NCBI GenBank assembly: GCA_963573305.1
Contig: OY754339.1
Span: 6,557,941-6,621,940 of the forward strand
From: Pyrrhosoma nymphula
Lineage: Eukaryota; Arthropoda; Insecta; Odonata; Coenagrionidae
Length of the DNA stretch: 64,000 nt
Direction: 5' to 3'
Made by a program: the position numbers and the translations under genes. Positions 23,040 through 36,100 of the stretch are shown here, one piece after another. Each line of letters opens with the position of its first letter. Position 1 is the first letter of the stretch. The notes under the pieces were generated by a model. It was not told where the DNA came from. It made no database searches and saw only the letters and a list, made by a program, of their open reading frames with translations.

Positions 23040-23165
23040 ACCCCAATGATCATTTCTTTCCTCTCCCCAGTTCCCCCTTCCTTCTTGATGGCTAGTGTAG
23101 GTACTAACAATCCCTGCCACACGCCCTTGCAGCGGCTCGCGGAGCATAGCTTTGATGTAGAATTC
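23040..23165 (+). mobile_element. Non-LTR family A, 3' UTR fragment 2
   Basis: This contains TTCTTTCCTCTCC, then GGCTAGTGTAGGTACTAACA and CCTGCCACACGCCCTTGCAG with GCGGCTCGCGGAGCATAG and a TTTGATGTAGA tail. The same order occurs in the 3' UTR of fragment 1. The coding part is not recognisable. The 107-codon minus-strand ORF here is antisense to the UTR. Confidence 0.65.
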
Positions 23166-23224
23166 TGGATGACCGTTAAGTTCCATCCCTGGGTAGTACA
23201 TACGTATCCATACGTTTCACCGCA

Positions 23225-23450
23225 ATTTGTCTTCCATTCGAAAGCCGTTGATCACCCGTATGCAGCAACGCCCCCTTTACTTAACCGCACCAACTCCATC
23301 GCCCGCGCGCGCGCATTCCTCATTCTCGTGTCGTTCCGCGGTTTCCTTGGCTCTCACCGCTGCTCGGACACGTGCCCCCCGCAGCAAGAATTGAAGGAAC
23401 TAGATGGCAGGGGAATCGCATTGGGGAGATTAAACGTGTACTAGCATCAA
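23225..23450. other. GC-rich, CpG-rich patch
   Basis: This includes a GCGCGCGCGC dinucleotide run near 23305 and many CpG steps, unlike the AT-rich surroundings. It follows directly on the LINE tail. No exon boundary or promoter element could be defined. Confidence 0.4.
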
Positions 23451-24984
23451 TGCCGGTTTACACTGAACACCAGGGCATAACTTCTGAGCTTGAGCATTTA
23501 GAGTACGATAGAAGTTCTCGACTGAAGAGGTAGAAACGAAATGGAGGAGCAATGGCCTCCTATGGATCTTGGGGTTTAATGGAGCTCCATTTTTGGCGTC
23601 GGGCGGAAGAATCCGCATCCGGACGTCAATGGAGAACATGCATAAAATGTATTTATAATACTCAAGCAGTGCACGCGACAAAAATTTCCTCAATAACTAA
23701 AATATATATTTTATGTGTATCTGTCAACCACAGACATTATTGATTGCTTTTCAAATATGTATTAACATTTGAAGTACTTATGCTCTAAAACAGAATCTCG
23801 TTGGCTTGACGTCACCGTGCGGTATCACTTCTCTAATCTACATGTAAATGTGGAGTATCAAATCATAACCACCTAACTCGCTGTATTCAGCAAAGGACAT
23901 TAAAACGATTATTTCATGAAATTGCTAAAAAAGGACACAAAATTCACCAGGGAATACGCCGCTCGGCTTCTAGCGATACCGTTCCGTGACGTTATCACCG
24001 GTCGACCCGAAATTCACCACTACCCACCTCTTCGTTTAAATCACTCCTTAAAATCGCCATGACTCGTGCACTAAAGATAAAAACCCCTCTTTCCTAATCC
24101 CTTAAACCATCTAAAAGCTCCACATCAAAACACCGTCAACCAGCAGCAGCTGACAAGACGGAAAAAAGTTCGTCCGTGCAGTAAAAAATGCCTGCCTGCC
24201 TGAACATTTTATTCCGATGAAATTCATGTCCTGTATATTTCAGAATACGTATTAGAAAACAAATATATTTTTTTGGTTCTTCAAATGTTTTCTGGGTGTC
24301 CGCCAGGGACGTCATTGTGATGCTTTCTATGTCCCTAATGTTGACCATTGGGATTTCTTGATCTAATAGTCCGATTTATTATAACAGTTCGATTTCCACC
24401 CGATGAACGGTCCTATTTCTTTTTAGATTTGATGAAATTTCGAATTAATTGGTTCCAAAAATGTTATCACCCGCGAACATCTCATATTACTACTGAATTT
24501 TAATTGGCTCGTAGCAAATTTCCCATGTCTACCCGCCAAGATGGCCTCTCATTGGCCAACTCATGATATCACTCTTTATCGTTATTACTACAGAAAGGTC
24601 TTTTTCTGTCATTCCGTATATGCTCCGTTAATACTGCACCTACAGTGATAAATGAGGAATCATTATAAACGTTGAATCACCGGCTTCTGACGAAATATAC
24701 AATCTCAATCTCAAATTTCTCTATTTACCCATTAATTTGACTTAAAAGTTTCGATAAACTCTCTTGCCTGTATTGTATTCATATGTTATGTATATTTTTG
24801 CAAGAAAACAAGTATAGAGAAAGTACTTTATGATACACCTTCTTCTCTATTTAAAACCCAATTACACCGTTTCTTTAACATACTTCTTCCCTGATAGCGT
24901 GAAAGTACGAAATTTTCGCACGGGTCACCTAGTCACTCTTTATCGTTATTGGCCGACTTAGCGTCTTCACTAAGGAGATGAAGG

Positions 24985-25357
24985 AGAGACATCGGGCGCT
25001 TTCCAATCACTCTAGTACGATACTCACTTCACAGCGCAATATTGCTTTTGCTTTCTATTCGTTTCAGACCGAGCGCAATTGAAAATAGATCGGGAGCAGA
25101 GTTGGTGAGTGCAAGCAAATGAAAAAAAATTCGATACAGCGATTGTTGTTTTTGACTTTATTTTCAATTAAGGTGTCAAACATGGATAATTTAAAGATTT
25201 TATTTACCCTGTGGTGAAAAGCTTGATTTTTGATTCAGTCTGTGAAGGAATTCGATAACTATGCACAAAATATTCGGCCATGACTAATGTAAACCTAGGG
25301 AATGCTACCTACCGATCGGATACCGAAAGTTTCACTTGCGCACATCGTTCCATTCAT
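24985..25357 (-). repeat. Dispersed repeat D, copy 2
   Basis: Inverted relative to the copy at 22206-22640. Reverse-complemented it gives GGAACGATGTGCGCAAGTGAAACTTTCGGTATCC... (blocks only), then ATTTTGTGC, TTTAAATTATCCATG and TGCTCCCGATCT. Nothing in it looks coding. Confidence 0.5.
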
Positions 25358-25399
25358 CGTTGCTTGTGTGCGCTTTAGCACGCTGATGTGTTCTGCACT

Positions 25400-26665
25400 A
25401 ACTTCAGCGCATAGAATTGATTAAAGCTCCCATGATCTTCACTGTTCACAAGGCCCGTTGTGGACGCCCTCTATCTGATTCGCATGCTCAAGTTCAACCA
25501 TCTTCAGCTGTGTTCTTAAATTATATTCCCATGTTCCGTGTGAACATGCCTTTAGATTTAAGAGCCATTTGTAGCGGAAAGTGTTCGTGTTGAGGCCCAA
25601 CAGTTTGCACAATGCAGACGACAAGGGCTCTCTTTGAAGTCACTTATTGCTTTGGGGAAATGGAGGAGTTGGTACAAGCATTACCTGACTTGCTGCTAAT
25701 CCAAATTTAGAATAGCTCTTGTATGTGGAGAGAGTCGAACGGGCGAAAAGGTGAACTCGTTTCTTTGCATTGCCTTGTTTGTGAGACGCTCGTAACGGGT
25801 TTTAAAATCGATTTTTTTTTATTTTTCACTTACCGATGTCACTTCTGGGAAACCAATTGTCATATAAGTTGTGCGTTGACCGAATGATCAATTGAAATGT
25901 GGGGGGGGGGGACAACGATTAGAATTATGTCACCGTCTACATTTAATGGTGCTATTTCGACGCCTGCAAGTCAAATATCCTTGGTTTGGTTCCTCTTTAA
26001 GGTTTTGTATTTAATTCCCTGCTTCAAGTCTATTGTAATTTTAGAATGTAATACATCCAGGTGATTCGCAAATATTATTTTCCGTGGAAGAGGAGATGTT
26101 GGGAGGCTGGAGTATTTGGCAAAGGTGGAAGGTAATTCCATTAACTCACAGCAAAATCATCACATTCGATTTCCTTAATGAGTAATTATATACTTAATTT
26201 AATAGAAATCTATGGAAACTTACACTTTGAGCATGAGACCTAAGAGCAATATTTTCGCTCTCGTGAAGTAATGTGGAGTGAGTGGAGTATCTGCATTTCC
26301 TGCTCTTGTGATGGCACTTAGTGGGGACTGATAAAGGTTATAATGAAGTCAATGTTAAACATTAATGAGGGAAGAATATGGGTAAAAGGAATGCCGGGAG
26401 GAATGGAATCATTAGTGAGGTAAGTTTCAGTACAAATAACGTCTGGAGCTGCTCAATATTGTAGTCGTTAGCGGTGCAAGGAGAGAAATAATTCTCGAAC
26501 CTGTCTGTCCGACAGTGTCCCTGAAACGCGCAAATTCATCATGGCCTAGTTTTACAATGTCTGGTTAACGTTCACAGCAAGACAGCGTAGCCTTTTTGTT
26601 AACTTATTTCACGCGAAAGTAATCACGCCCACGCCTTATCCATTAAGAGGAAGGAGTAAACTTGA
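25400..26665. other. No gene recognised
   Basis: AT-rich, with a run of ten G at about 25902-25911. ORFs are short and featureless. I see no repeat with identifiable ends. Confidence 0.45.
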
Positions 26666-26724
26666 AGGAGTCACAGTAGCGAAGGCTCATCGTGCCGCAA
26701 CATCCATAACATGGATGGATGCCG

Positions 26725-27425
26725 CAACATATCAAATACCTGGGAGTCACCACAACTTCAGACCTAGCGTGGGAGAAACACATGCGAAACATTTTCGGTC
26801 CTGCATTAAAGATATTAAGATGCGTCATACGAATAGCCGGTAGGTCCTCCAGTGAAAAAGCAAATAGGATGCTGTTTCGGTCTGGTTAGGCCACATTCGG
26901 AATACACCGTGAGCGTTTTGGACCCTGCACCGAAATATTTATTTTTCGTAAAAAATTAAATACTAAGGTAAGCCGCACGCTTAGTTAAAATCTGATACGA
27001 ACGAGCGAACCATTAGCGTAACACGACTGATGAGAGGACTAGGTTAGGAGCCTTTAGTGACCAGGAGGTTATACGCTAGGCTTAGATTACTTGAAAAAGT
27101 CAGTTCAGACTTTCAGTTTCAGAATGACTCCGAGATTTGACCCTGAGATATATCACTAGAACTGATAAAAGAAAAAGTAAGATACATGGAAATTATACAA
27201 ACTCTGCCATACTGATGTTATAAACATGTCTTCTTTCCACGGATCATTAGTGATTACAACTATCACAGATCGTGACACTAACAAGACACTGCGTTAACAC
27301 GAAATTCGCCCTTGTCCTCTACTTCTCCCTTTTCCTTTTCTCTTTACGTGGCTGGTGTCCTGACACTGCCTGCCACACGTCCCTGCGGTGGCTTGCAGGG
27401 TGGGGTGTAGATGTAGGACTAGATG
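26725..27425 (+). mobile_element. Non-LTR family A, 3' fragment 3 with RT tail
   Basis: Translation begins with IKYLGVTTTSDLAWEKHM, the classic YLGV..TSDLSW block after a LINE reverse transcriptase. It continues with ALKILRCVIRIAGRSSSEKAN, then LFRSG, AARLVKI, YERANH and LGAFSDQEVI, matching the usual L.RP, RKAARFV, YER and LGW.PLE.RR blocks. Several stops and one frameshift break it. The 3' UTR ends CTGCCTGCCACACGTCCCTG, GCGGTGGCTTGCAGGGTGGGG and TGTAGATGTAGGA. It is the longest family A fragment in the window and is inactive. Confidence 0.8.
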
Positions 27426-28129
27426 CTAACAGACAGTTCGCCATGGGTATTCCCTAATATAACGGGCGTTCTCCTCAAATAATATCTCGCTCGATGGTCG
27501 TTACGTGTGCGTTTCACTCGCCAAAAGAAGGAATTTGACGACAAGGGTAGGTAGTCGGGTGGGTGGGTGGAACGCCCACTCCGAAGGTCACGGTTTCGCA
27601 TCCCTCCCCGGGCGTGGTTGCCGTTCGTGTTCTCCGAGAGGCTTTTCTTGTTCGTAAGATAGGGTTCGCTATGGATCCGGTCGCCGGATCATCTCTGAAA
27701 CAGGTACGTAAGAACTCTGACCAAGGGAGTATTCACCCGGGAATATATTCAGTGTGAATCGATCCGTTCACAGGTCATTCCACGCAAGATCATACTGAGT
27801 AGGGAGCCCAACCGTTTCAGATTGCAATGAAAATTCTTATGTATAAGTTTGCACGTTAAGGAACTGATATTCTGAATTATTATTATATCAATATTTTTCC
27901 TCGATATCATGTTATTAATCCGTAGAACACAATATTGCGGTGGGGATGAAAAAACTGTCCATTTTCTGTGAAATGTCTATTGTTAAGCCAATTATTTCAC
28001 TGAGCACGATGTGCTACCCAAAATCTCCAAGACTCGTCCATTGTTAAAAAAACGTATTCATAAAAGTCTAAACTTTTATAGTAAGAATCAAAACAGTCAC
28101 ATTTTGCATTTACCGAGTGATTTCAACGT

Positions 28130-28490
28130 CGTAGCCATGATAGGATTTCGGGTGAATTAAAAGATTTCAGAACCTCCCGGGATTCCGCTTACATCCCTAC
28201 AACTGAGTCATTCTTTCAGCTGGACTACGACTTTTGGAACCAAAGACTATTCGTAAGATGTTGTAAGGGTGTATGGGAAAATAGCTATTTGCTTCTGAAA
28301 ATCGCCTGACCACGTGTGCGGGACGGCGGCGCATTCTCGTGGTGCAGAACCCAGTCTTTGCCGCACCACATTATCGGAAGTTTGCACCTTACACTCTCCC
28401 TTAGCCGTTTAAAAACGTCAGAATACACCTTTTGAGTGTCTGTGTGACCAGTCAGTGCCAACTACTTGTGAGTAATACCTTTGAATATAG
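28130..28490 (-). pseudogene. Mariner-like transposase relic
   Basis: Minus-strand translation gives FKRLRESVRCKLPIMWCGKD, then WVLHHENAPPSRTRGQAI and, after a stop, LFSHTPLQHLT. This is the order seen in mariner transposases (RLR..VRRKRP, W.LHHDNAPAHT, HPPYSPDL). The Asp of HHD has become Glu, and the expected SPD is lost. No terminal repeats were found, so this is an old remnant of a different subfamily from the copy at 3124-3679. Confidence 0.6.
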
Positions 28491-28494
28491 AAAA

Positions 28495-30965
28495 AAATCG
28501 CAGGAAAACACGGAGATGTGCAAAAAGATGGCCGACCCGATCATTTGTCGTCATCAACCCTCGCCGTTCTTGTAAAACACTATTCAAACTTACTTGTCCG
28601 TCTGTGACTTCTTGAGTATTATTATCCTACCTGAAAAAATATCATCTAAATACTAAAAACCCATCGATGAGAACTTGTTTGAATATAACAAATTGTTTTA
28701 TATAAATTGATATTCTTCTGTATTCTACTGTGTCTTTCTAAAAATCACATTTATTTCTTCTACAATTATCCTCAAGCGCTTCTTTGAGCTATTTAATTGT
28801 TCCGCAATTAATTTTGGTTACACTTAGCTATTTCTGTATTGGAAAACTGCTGACAGTTCAGTGGATAACAATAGGTCAACATATAATTGAAAAAACCGTC
28901 TTAGAACTGTTCTATGGGAACACTAAAAGCGTTCACTCCCTCTGATAAGTTACATGATTTTCACATTCAGTGTGGTAAAACATGGTAACGTGGGGGTTTT
29001 AAAATTGTGCGGATCTCAGGTCTATCTTAATTCCAACCCGTATTTGGTTTTTGCTTGTTTAAAGCGAAGCCTGTGAGTATGAGGGGAATTAGGTGCATGA
29101 TAAGTTAAAAAGTAGTTTCCGTTATTCCGCAAACAAAGATGAGCATTCATACTTAATTTCGCGGGTTGAAGGCATAGTTAGCTGTTCAGTTGTGAATCAT
29201 CTTGAATAATTCTAAACTCTCGTCCATCTATTTACGCATCCAATTCCAGGAGCATATTTTTCCTGGTACTCGTTACTCTCTCTCTTACGGTTATCTCGAC
29301 GCTGACTCTTCTCGGCATTTTCAAGTCCAAGCAAGGAGGAATTTTTTCGGGTTGAGAGACCTCAATTTATTTTTTAATATTTCGGCTGTTGACCCTCAGT
29401 CTTCGTTTAGCATTCTGGTCCGGCCAAATAATACTGTTCTTAATGTATGAGTTTTGACTTTAGACGACCGAACATTTGTGAGATGTTTTCTCGTTAACCC
29501 TTGATATTTCCACCACCAAGCCACACAGGCAGGCTGGAAATGAGCGCTGACTCGAATATTGTGACGTTTGAAAATAAAGCAAGACGGATGAAACCGTCCC
29601 CTTGCGATACAGCAGCATTAGCAAATGATACACTTCTAACGTCGGAAATAAGAAGCATATATTAGGCTTAGAAATATTTGTAGAAGATGTAAATAGAGTA
29701 ACCGTTAACCAATGACTCCGCTTTTTTGTTATAGTTGTTTTACTTTTAACATCAGAAGTTCCAAGGTGTGCTTTCTACGGTGAAGGATGATTGACCAAAC
29801 GAGTTTTTGACATTTTAATTTGTATAAAATTAACTTGTTTGCTTCGTTTTAAGGCGCGTAAATATAGTATAATTGGCGTATTAAATAAACTACGCAAAAA
29901 CTCAAGGGGTGAGCTCATAAGGCATCGAAAGAAATAGAGAGAGTATTTTAGATGGCTGATTAGCATTATTCTGAATAATTAATATCTCGTAAATCATATT
30001 TCATATGAGCATTAAATTCTATAAATGTGTGAACACTTGACAAACAGTTCAGCAAATTATTACATAAGTGCTTCGAGAAAATTAGATGTGCATGTTTCGT
30101 ATGTCATTCCAAACACTAAATCTATCCAATAAAATTGGGAAAGTACGGTACTGTGGAGAATGCTTACTCCAGCAAGGTGGACCTTCGGAAATAAATTGTC
30201 GGTAGTTCATTCATTATCTTGATCATCATTATTTAAAACGTGTCATGGCCGGGTACTTGATGTTAAATTTTCTGAGAGTGAGTTTTTGAAATTAATATTT
30301 CTAGGAGATAGAATCAAAGTAAACAGGTTAATATAAGTTCAATTGGTACATAAAATAACGATAACTGAGAAAGCATAGATGAGCACCTAAGAAAAGAGGA
30401 ACGCCATTGAGTTTCCCGGGAGAATTTTAAATGTGTACGGGACTAATTTAAATGAGTACAAAAAGACTCTCCCGCGATTGATTGATTCAGCTGAAAGGTG
30501 TTACTCAGTCGTGACATTAGACGAATCCCAAATCGACCAAATGGTAATGTGAGGGCCTAGTTAAAATTCTGTTAAAAAAAGCATGCGGGAGAATTTCATT
30601 AAGAGAGGCGCCCTAGGCTTAAGAATATGTAACGCTGTTAGAATTTTCGCATAACCATATGGAGGTAGGTGTGCAATCGACCAATGATGCTAATGCTTTA
30701 TGAATAAAAATCTATCTTGCGGAGAGACTCGTTAATTTAATTAGTGAACTTGTATATTTTAATCACTATGGTGGTGGTATCGTGAAGCATGAGAATACAT
30801 GCCATGCTGAAGAGTGATGAAAGTGGACGGTGAGATTTGGAAATGAAGGGAGTGGGATGAAAACTGTGTAAAGATGGAAAGACAAACTTATGGGGCTCAC
30901 TCTTGAGCTATTCCAACCTTTTGGGAGCAATAGAGATGAAAATTGCGCGGTGAAAATAATGAGAA
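28495..30965. other. No gene recognised
   Basis: AT-rich. An 82-codon ORF at 29202-29450 (RRNFFGLRDLNLFFN...) faintly resembles the C-terminal region of LINE ORF2 proteins, but the match is too weak to call. No other structure was seen. Confidence 0.4.
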
Positions 30966-30968
30966 ATG

Positions 30969-31268
30969 TCAAAATAAGGGATTTTGAGGAAACAAAGCTG
31001 TTTGTTGGGAAGGTAATGGAATGGACAGCTGCAATATACCAGTATTCAGATCGATTACTCTTGAATTTGATCTACTTTTAACAAAACGCATTCTTTGTAT
31101 ATTGTTTATTGCGGATAATTGGACTTTATTAGCTTGGTCCAAAATCCTTGCGGCGTCCTCGTGGTGAAGCTTAGCCACAACAAAGTAGTATCTCCCTTTC
31201 ATTTCCTCGTCCGAGGATCTACCTGCCGTGTTCCTGAGAAAACATAGTCTATGTAAGCAATCCAACAA
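30969..31268 (-). pseudogene. Possible Gypsy-type gag fragment
   Basis: This minus-strand ORF of 99 codons contains MKGRYYFVVAKLHHEDAARI followed by LDQANK. It resembles the KY..VVA.L.ED.A..VLD block of arthropod Ty3/Gypsy gag proteins. No protease, reverse transcriptase, LTR or primer-binding site is nearby. Identification rests on this one block and could be coincidental. Confidence 0.3.
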
Positions 31269-31289
31269 ATATCTCGAATGTTTTCACTG

Positions 31290-32015
31290 TGATAGGTCCG
31301 AAGTTATTGTCGTATCCAATAGAACGAGAGCTTCAAGAAAAGAAGAATGATATTAAACCTAAAGAAAAGCAAACTACTGCACATAGGGAGACATCTTCAA
31401 TTAATGGCATAAAAATCAAAAATGAAAAAATAGAGACAGCAACAGAGTACACACATTTTAACAAAAAATTAGGAAATTAACTCAAGGAGAACAGCATAGA
31501 ACAATAAAATCCAGTAGTGTATTCTACCATATGAATAAAACATTCATAGGAGAAAGAGTTCATTCAAACAACAAAAAAAGAAATATTTAAAACTATCTAT
31601 GATCCAATTATTACGCGTAGCTCCGACAGCTGACCTATTAAAACCACGTGGAGGAAGCTTAATAACATCAACTGCAATGAAAGTATTGAGAAGAGTTGGA
31701 AATAAAACCAACAGAGATCTTAAAGGAAACACAACAATCCGAGAAAAACTCCAGCATGAGCCCTCAATGACAAAAATAGAGAGAAATCAGCTTAGATGAT
31801 ATGGACATCTAAATGGACCAAAATAGAATCCCCAGGAAAGTGTTGCGAGCAAAACCAGCTGGGAGAAAAAGTAAATGTCGACCAAGAGATAGTCACATGG
31901 ATGCTAGCAATTGAAAAGCGTGGAAATACAGAGACAAACGACCGGAAGAGGTTGAAGCAGTTCATTGAGGTCCCGACGCCAATGGCATAAGGTTAAGAAG
32001 AAGAAGGATTGATAT
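31290..32015 (+). mobile_element. Non-LTR retrotransposon family E, RT C-terminal fragment
   Basis: Plus-strand pieces match the end of an RTE/Jockey-like ORF2: TATEYTHFNKKL, KKEIFKTIYDPIIT, STAMKVLRRVGNKTNRDLKG, TIREKLQHEPSMTKIERNQL, then shifted frames giving IPRKVLRAKPAGRKSKCRPR and a final IEVPTPMA before the stop. It ends in a TAAGAAGAAGAAGG tail. At least three frameshifts or stops break it, including one right after RNQLR (31799). The short ORFs at 31289, 31599 and 31796 are parts of this one pseudogene. Confidence 0.8.
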
Positions 32016-32059
32016 ATATAGTCGCGGGATAAAACTTCGTGTTCGCTGTCCACCTCGGT

Positions 32060-32375
32060 TACACGACGATCATTGTTCGGATCATATGTTCTCGTTTCTC
32101 ATGACCTCGCCATGAATTCACTCCAGCTATGTCGCCACCTGCGGCGCATTTCCTTCCCGACACCCTCTGGGGTTTCCCAGTTTTCCTCTTGCAGATGCTA
32201 CCTGTCTCCTCCCTTTTGGTATTTTTTCTTTCATTTGTGGTCTCTCTCCGGGATTTCCCTGATCCGTTGTCCTCCGCCACTCCTTTCTCGCTCGAAGCCG
32301 GTCCTGTCCACTGCTTAACAATCTCCATCAACTTTCTCTCTCTCCTTGTTTTGAGTTTTTATCCCTCACTCTGAG
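32060..32375. other. Pyrimidine-rich patch
   Basis: C- and T-rich on the plus strand, so overlapping ORFs occur on both strands (for example 32059-32331 minus, rich in Lys, Arg and Glu). It directly follows the LINE fragment and may be a further decayed repeat. I recognise no domain. Confidence 0.4.
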
Positions 32376-32769
32376 ATTTTCGGCGCCATCGCCGAGGTGA
32401 AGTTCGTTGGCTGGCAGCCTCTGATGACGAGGCATGAAGACAGTGTACATTGTTGAATTTTACTCGAAGTGTATTTAAGTTCACTGTGCTGTTGGGCGTC
32501 AATTTTTGGAATGTCTCCATAAAGTTGTGAGGAAAAGAACAAACTTTAGTCACTTTGTAATTTCTGGTTAATACCGTGGTTTTACTTGGAGTCTTTTACG
32601 TAGGCGATTGAAGTTTTTTCTTTGCCTCCCAATTCACTCGATTTGATAAAAGTTTTTGCATATGAGTCAGAGCCCGATTCAAACAGAGTTTATTATAAGT
32701 GATGATATACGGGTTAAGGTAGTTTTAAATGGAATAAGTAATACCTACACTATTTTTATAGGCGCAAGA

Positions 32770-33150
32770 CCCTATCTCCTCACATGATTTCTTTCTTCAT
32801 CTCAGCACACTCTCTCTTCATCCCATCCCTATAGCATCTTCTTCTCCTCAACATCCTCCCCACTGTCATGGCATCACTTCTCCCCTCATTATCTGTTCCA
32901 ACCGCCCACTCTGCATCCTCCTTATCTCATCCAGCAGATTCTTCTCCTTAGCCATCATTTCGAGCACGTCTTCGTTCGTCCCCCCTCTCCGTCCGCCGCA
33001 CTTGCTCCATTCTCCTCCACACCCATGTCTCAAGCGCTCACAACCCATCCTCATCCTCTTTCTTCAGACTCCATGTTTCTCCACCATAGTATAACGCTAC
33101 ATTCCGTATTCGACTCTTTCACCAGCCTTTTCTTTGCTTTATTACACACA
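32770..33150 (-). mobile_element. Non-LTR retrotransposon family F, RT C-terminal fragment
   Basis: Minus-strand translation in two frames gives LYYGGETWSLKKED, then ALETWVWRRMEQV and, in the ORF at 32866-33054, TNEDVLEMMAKEKNLLDEIR and MRGEVMP. These match the SETWTLKKED, FEMWVWRRM, TNEEVL..VGEKR.LLDEI and HVMRGE blocks of a widespread insect LINE C-terminus. A frameshift separates the first two blocks from the third. It is 5'-truncated and inactive. Confidence 0.75.
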
Positions 33151-33159
33151 GTCCTCGAC

Positions 33160-36100
33160 ATTAATTCTCTGGATGGTAATTAATCTTGTTCAAATTTGAA
33201 GCACCTCGAGAGCATCAGCATCAGTACAGCTAATTGTAAACTTAGTTCATTCATATGTCTGTCGGGTGACTCCTATTAAGTGTCCCCTCTCGGCTTGTCC
33301 ATCGCCATCAGCTGTCATAAACCCGAAGATTGATTTGCTGCAGCCTTCTTCTGCATTCTCCTCTCAGTTACCTACTTCATCCCTTCGTAATTCCTTATTT
33401 TTTTAGCATTCTTTATCCCTCAATCAGCGTATATTCTCTCAACAAAATAACTTCTCTCTCACTCGTAGCTTTATCCAATTTTTTTTCAAAAGGCTTTTAT
33501 ATCTCAGAATGTGCCCAATTAGTGTCTATTCTACTTAGTGGAGTTTAAATCAAATATATTTTCTCCCCAGGTTTTTGTAAGATATAATAAGAGTTGATTA
33601 TCTGTAATTTAAGGGTATAGTCCAAGTATATATTTGAATGATATTCTTCTTTTCTTCCAAACCTGTGCTGTTACTAGAGCAAGCAGTCTGTAATTGATAA
33701 AATATTGAATTCTCTCTTTTGTTTTCAAAGGATGCAAGCAATGAAATATGTCGACCAGTGGTTTTAAAAGTTTAAATATTTTCCTCATCTAAATTTAATT
33801 CCAAAACTTTCTGGAGTAGTAGATTTGGGTTTGAGATGCTCCAACTCTTATGGTTAAACTTCAGACTCTTATTTAAAGAAAAACACAAAATACTCGCTCG
33901 GAACGGCATTCGAATGGAAATACCACATTTAGGAGTCGGTTGTTTTGACAGAAGTGGTCAAAGGCACCACTCTATGTTTTTAATTATATTCGTGGAAAAA
34001 ACACAATTCAATGTAACATATAACTATCCGCATCATCACCCTCATTTCAACCTCTGGATTTCTAACGCTTAGACGCTTAATGTTCCGATATATATCAGCT
34101 TCCTTAGATTGCTATTAATACACTCATCGTTCCAATAAATCGATTCGTGCTAAGGTTTTTGTTTTGAACTTTGTATTTAAAAAATAAATATTGGTTTTTC
34201 CTGCGCTAATTAAAAAAATAATTGTATTTAATTCTAAACATGGTAAACATTTAAAAAACTACGAGAAAAAGTAAACTCGCCAAAAGTTAAGAAATAAATC
34301 ATTGAAAATTTTAAAAATTAAGCATGAGTTTTCTGAGACTGAAAATGACAAGCACCGCAGCATCGAAAGGGTTAAGATCGTCAGACCAACGCGTCACTGA
34401 CCTAACTATCACGGTTGGCATGGTTTAATAGTTTATCCACTGCGTGGTGTTATCGAATTTACAAAATAAAAGTACTGGCGTGTCACATAGATAAATAACT
34501 AGAATTTGTCAGGGATGGGCTAACTCAGTCATCATCAAGTTACATATATTCTATGTGGAGTTTGAGGAAGTGTGCGTGGTTTCGAGAAATTCTTGGGGTG
34601 ATGGAATTGGGCAGTTTGGTGAGAAATCTTGTCCTACGAAGGTTGTCCTTGGGGGAGACAGGGTTGCTGATAGTTGGAGGAAGAGAGGAATTAAGGATTT
34701 ACAGTCTCTCATTCAAGGTTCAATATATTTTACCGAGGCAATAAATTTCCAAACTCTGGCGGGTCACTTCTCTGAATTTGCACTTTTTTCCTGAGAAAAT
34801 TTTTCGTTGGGATGGTCTGACAGCGGGAAAATTATTTTGCGAATTCAGTTAACCTCTTGTGTTATTCCATGGTATTTAACCTTGTAGACCTCCGGATGCC
34901 TTCCAGCCCGGAATTCTTCATTCAATCGTTTCTAAACTGTTGCAGAGCACTATTTATTGCACCATAGGTTATTTGAAGGAAGAGAAATATTACATTTTAT
35001 AACCGGGGCAAGTTTTTCTGTCTTGAAGATCCAAATAAGGGAAATCATACTCTCAAGAGTGCTTTTGGAACAGGCCGAAGGATAATAATGTCCAATTGGA
35101 TAATTTAAACCTATAAATTAAGAGATAACAACCCCTCTGATCATTTATAAAAAGCATACTTTTAACTGGTTACTGTACGTGTATAAAGTTATGTTGGCAG
35201 CGGTTCCTACCATGTTCTGTCCTTTTCCCTCCGCTCTTTTGTCGAGACCTTCCACACGAGCCTTCTTTCCCTTCTTGAAGTCACGCTTCGCGTAGGAGAA
35301 TGTCACCGTGTTTCGCTACCCCTGTAGTGGAGATGGAATGTCCTCCATGGTTCGACCATCGACAAAAAGTAATTGACTGTTAAAATGGAGACGGAAAGTC
35401 TTCCTAGAATTTAATTGTCTTTCAGCTCATGGATTAGTAGCCAAACCACTGTGGAACTTGCCGCAATTTTGGTTTGATCATCCATGATACATATATTTCT
35501 CTTTTGTGTTTCCGGTAACACTTACGCACCTCCAGCTACCGTAATAGTAATTGAACGGAAGACGAATCGGTGGCCAAGGAGGACGGGAAGATATTTGCTG
35601 CAGTCCGGCAGAAGGAGCAAACTGTTCCGCTGTGTATATAGCAGTCGCCAAAGAGCAAAGGACTCTATCTCAGAGGTCATGGTTGTCGGGCGGGTTCGCC
35701 GTTAATCCCGAGGAATGAGCGGAGTAATTCTTAATCTTGTTTGCTCACCCTCTCCTTGCTTCTCCGTCTTGCTACCTCGACGCCTTTCCCGGGAATATCG
35801 CGGCCGCTGGGCTTGAGAGGCGACAAGAAATCCCTTTAGGTACCTGCCACTACTCCACTGGGGCGGGGGCAGCGAGTGCTTATACACACGCCGTGTCGTC
35901 CCGAGGAATTGCTGTTGTGGGCAGGAGGGTTGGGGCAGTTGGTTGGAAATGAATTCTCCGTAGAAAGCGAGTGACCTTGACCTCCAGATACCCGATAGGC
36001 TGGACTAGAGAGATATATGCAAATTAAAATTAGGCCCCTGGCAATTTAAATCCTTTCCTTTTGGAATCGGGAGTTTGTCTTAGTGTTTATTTTGTGTTAT

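Noticed and set aside
27670..27704. Possible short exon ending AAACAG|GTACGTAAG on the plus strand
   Set aside because: There is a fine donor after an 11-codon open stretch with an ATG, but nothing else supports a gene. Left as unproven.
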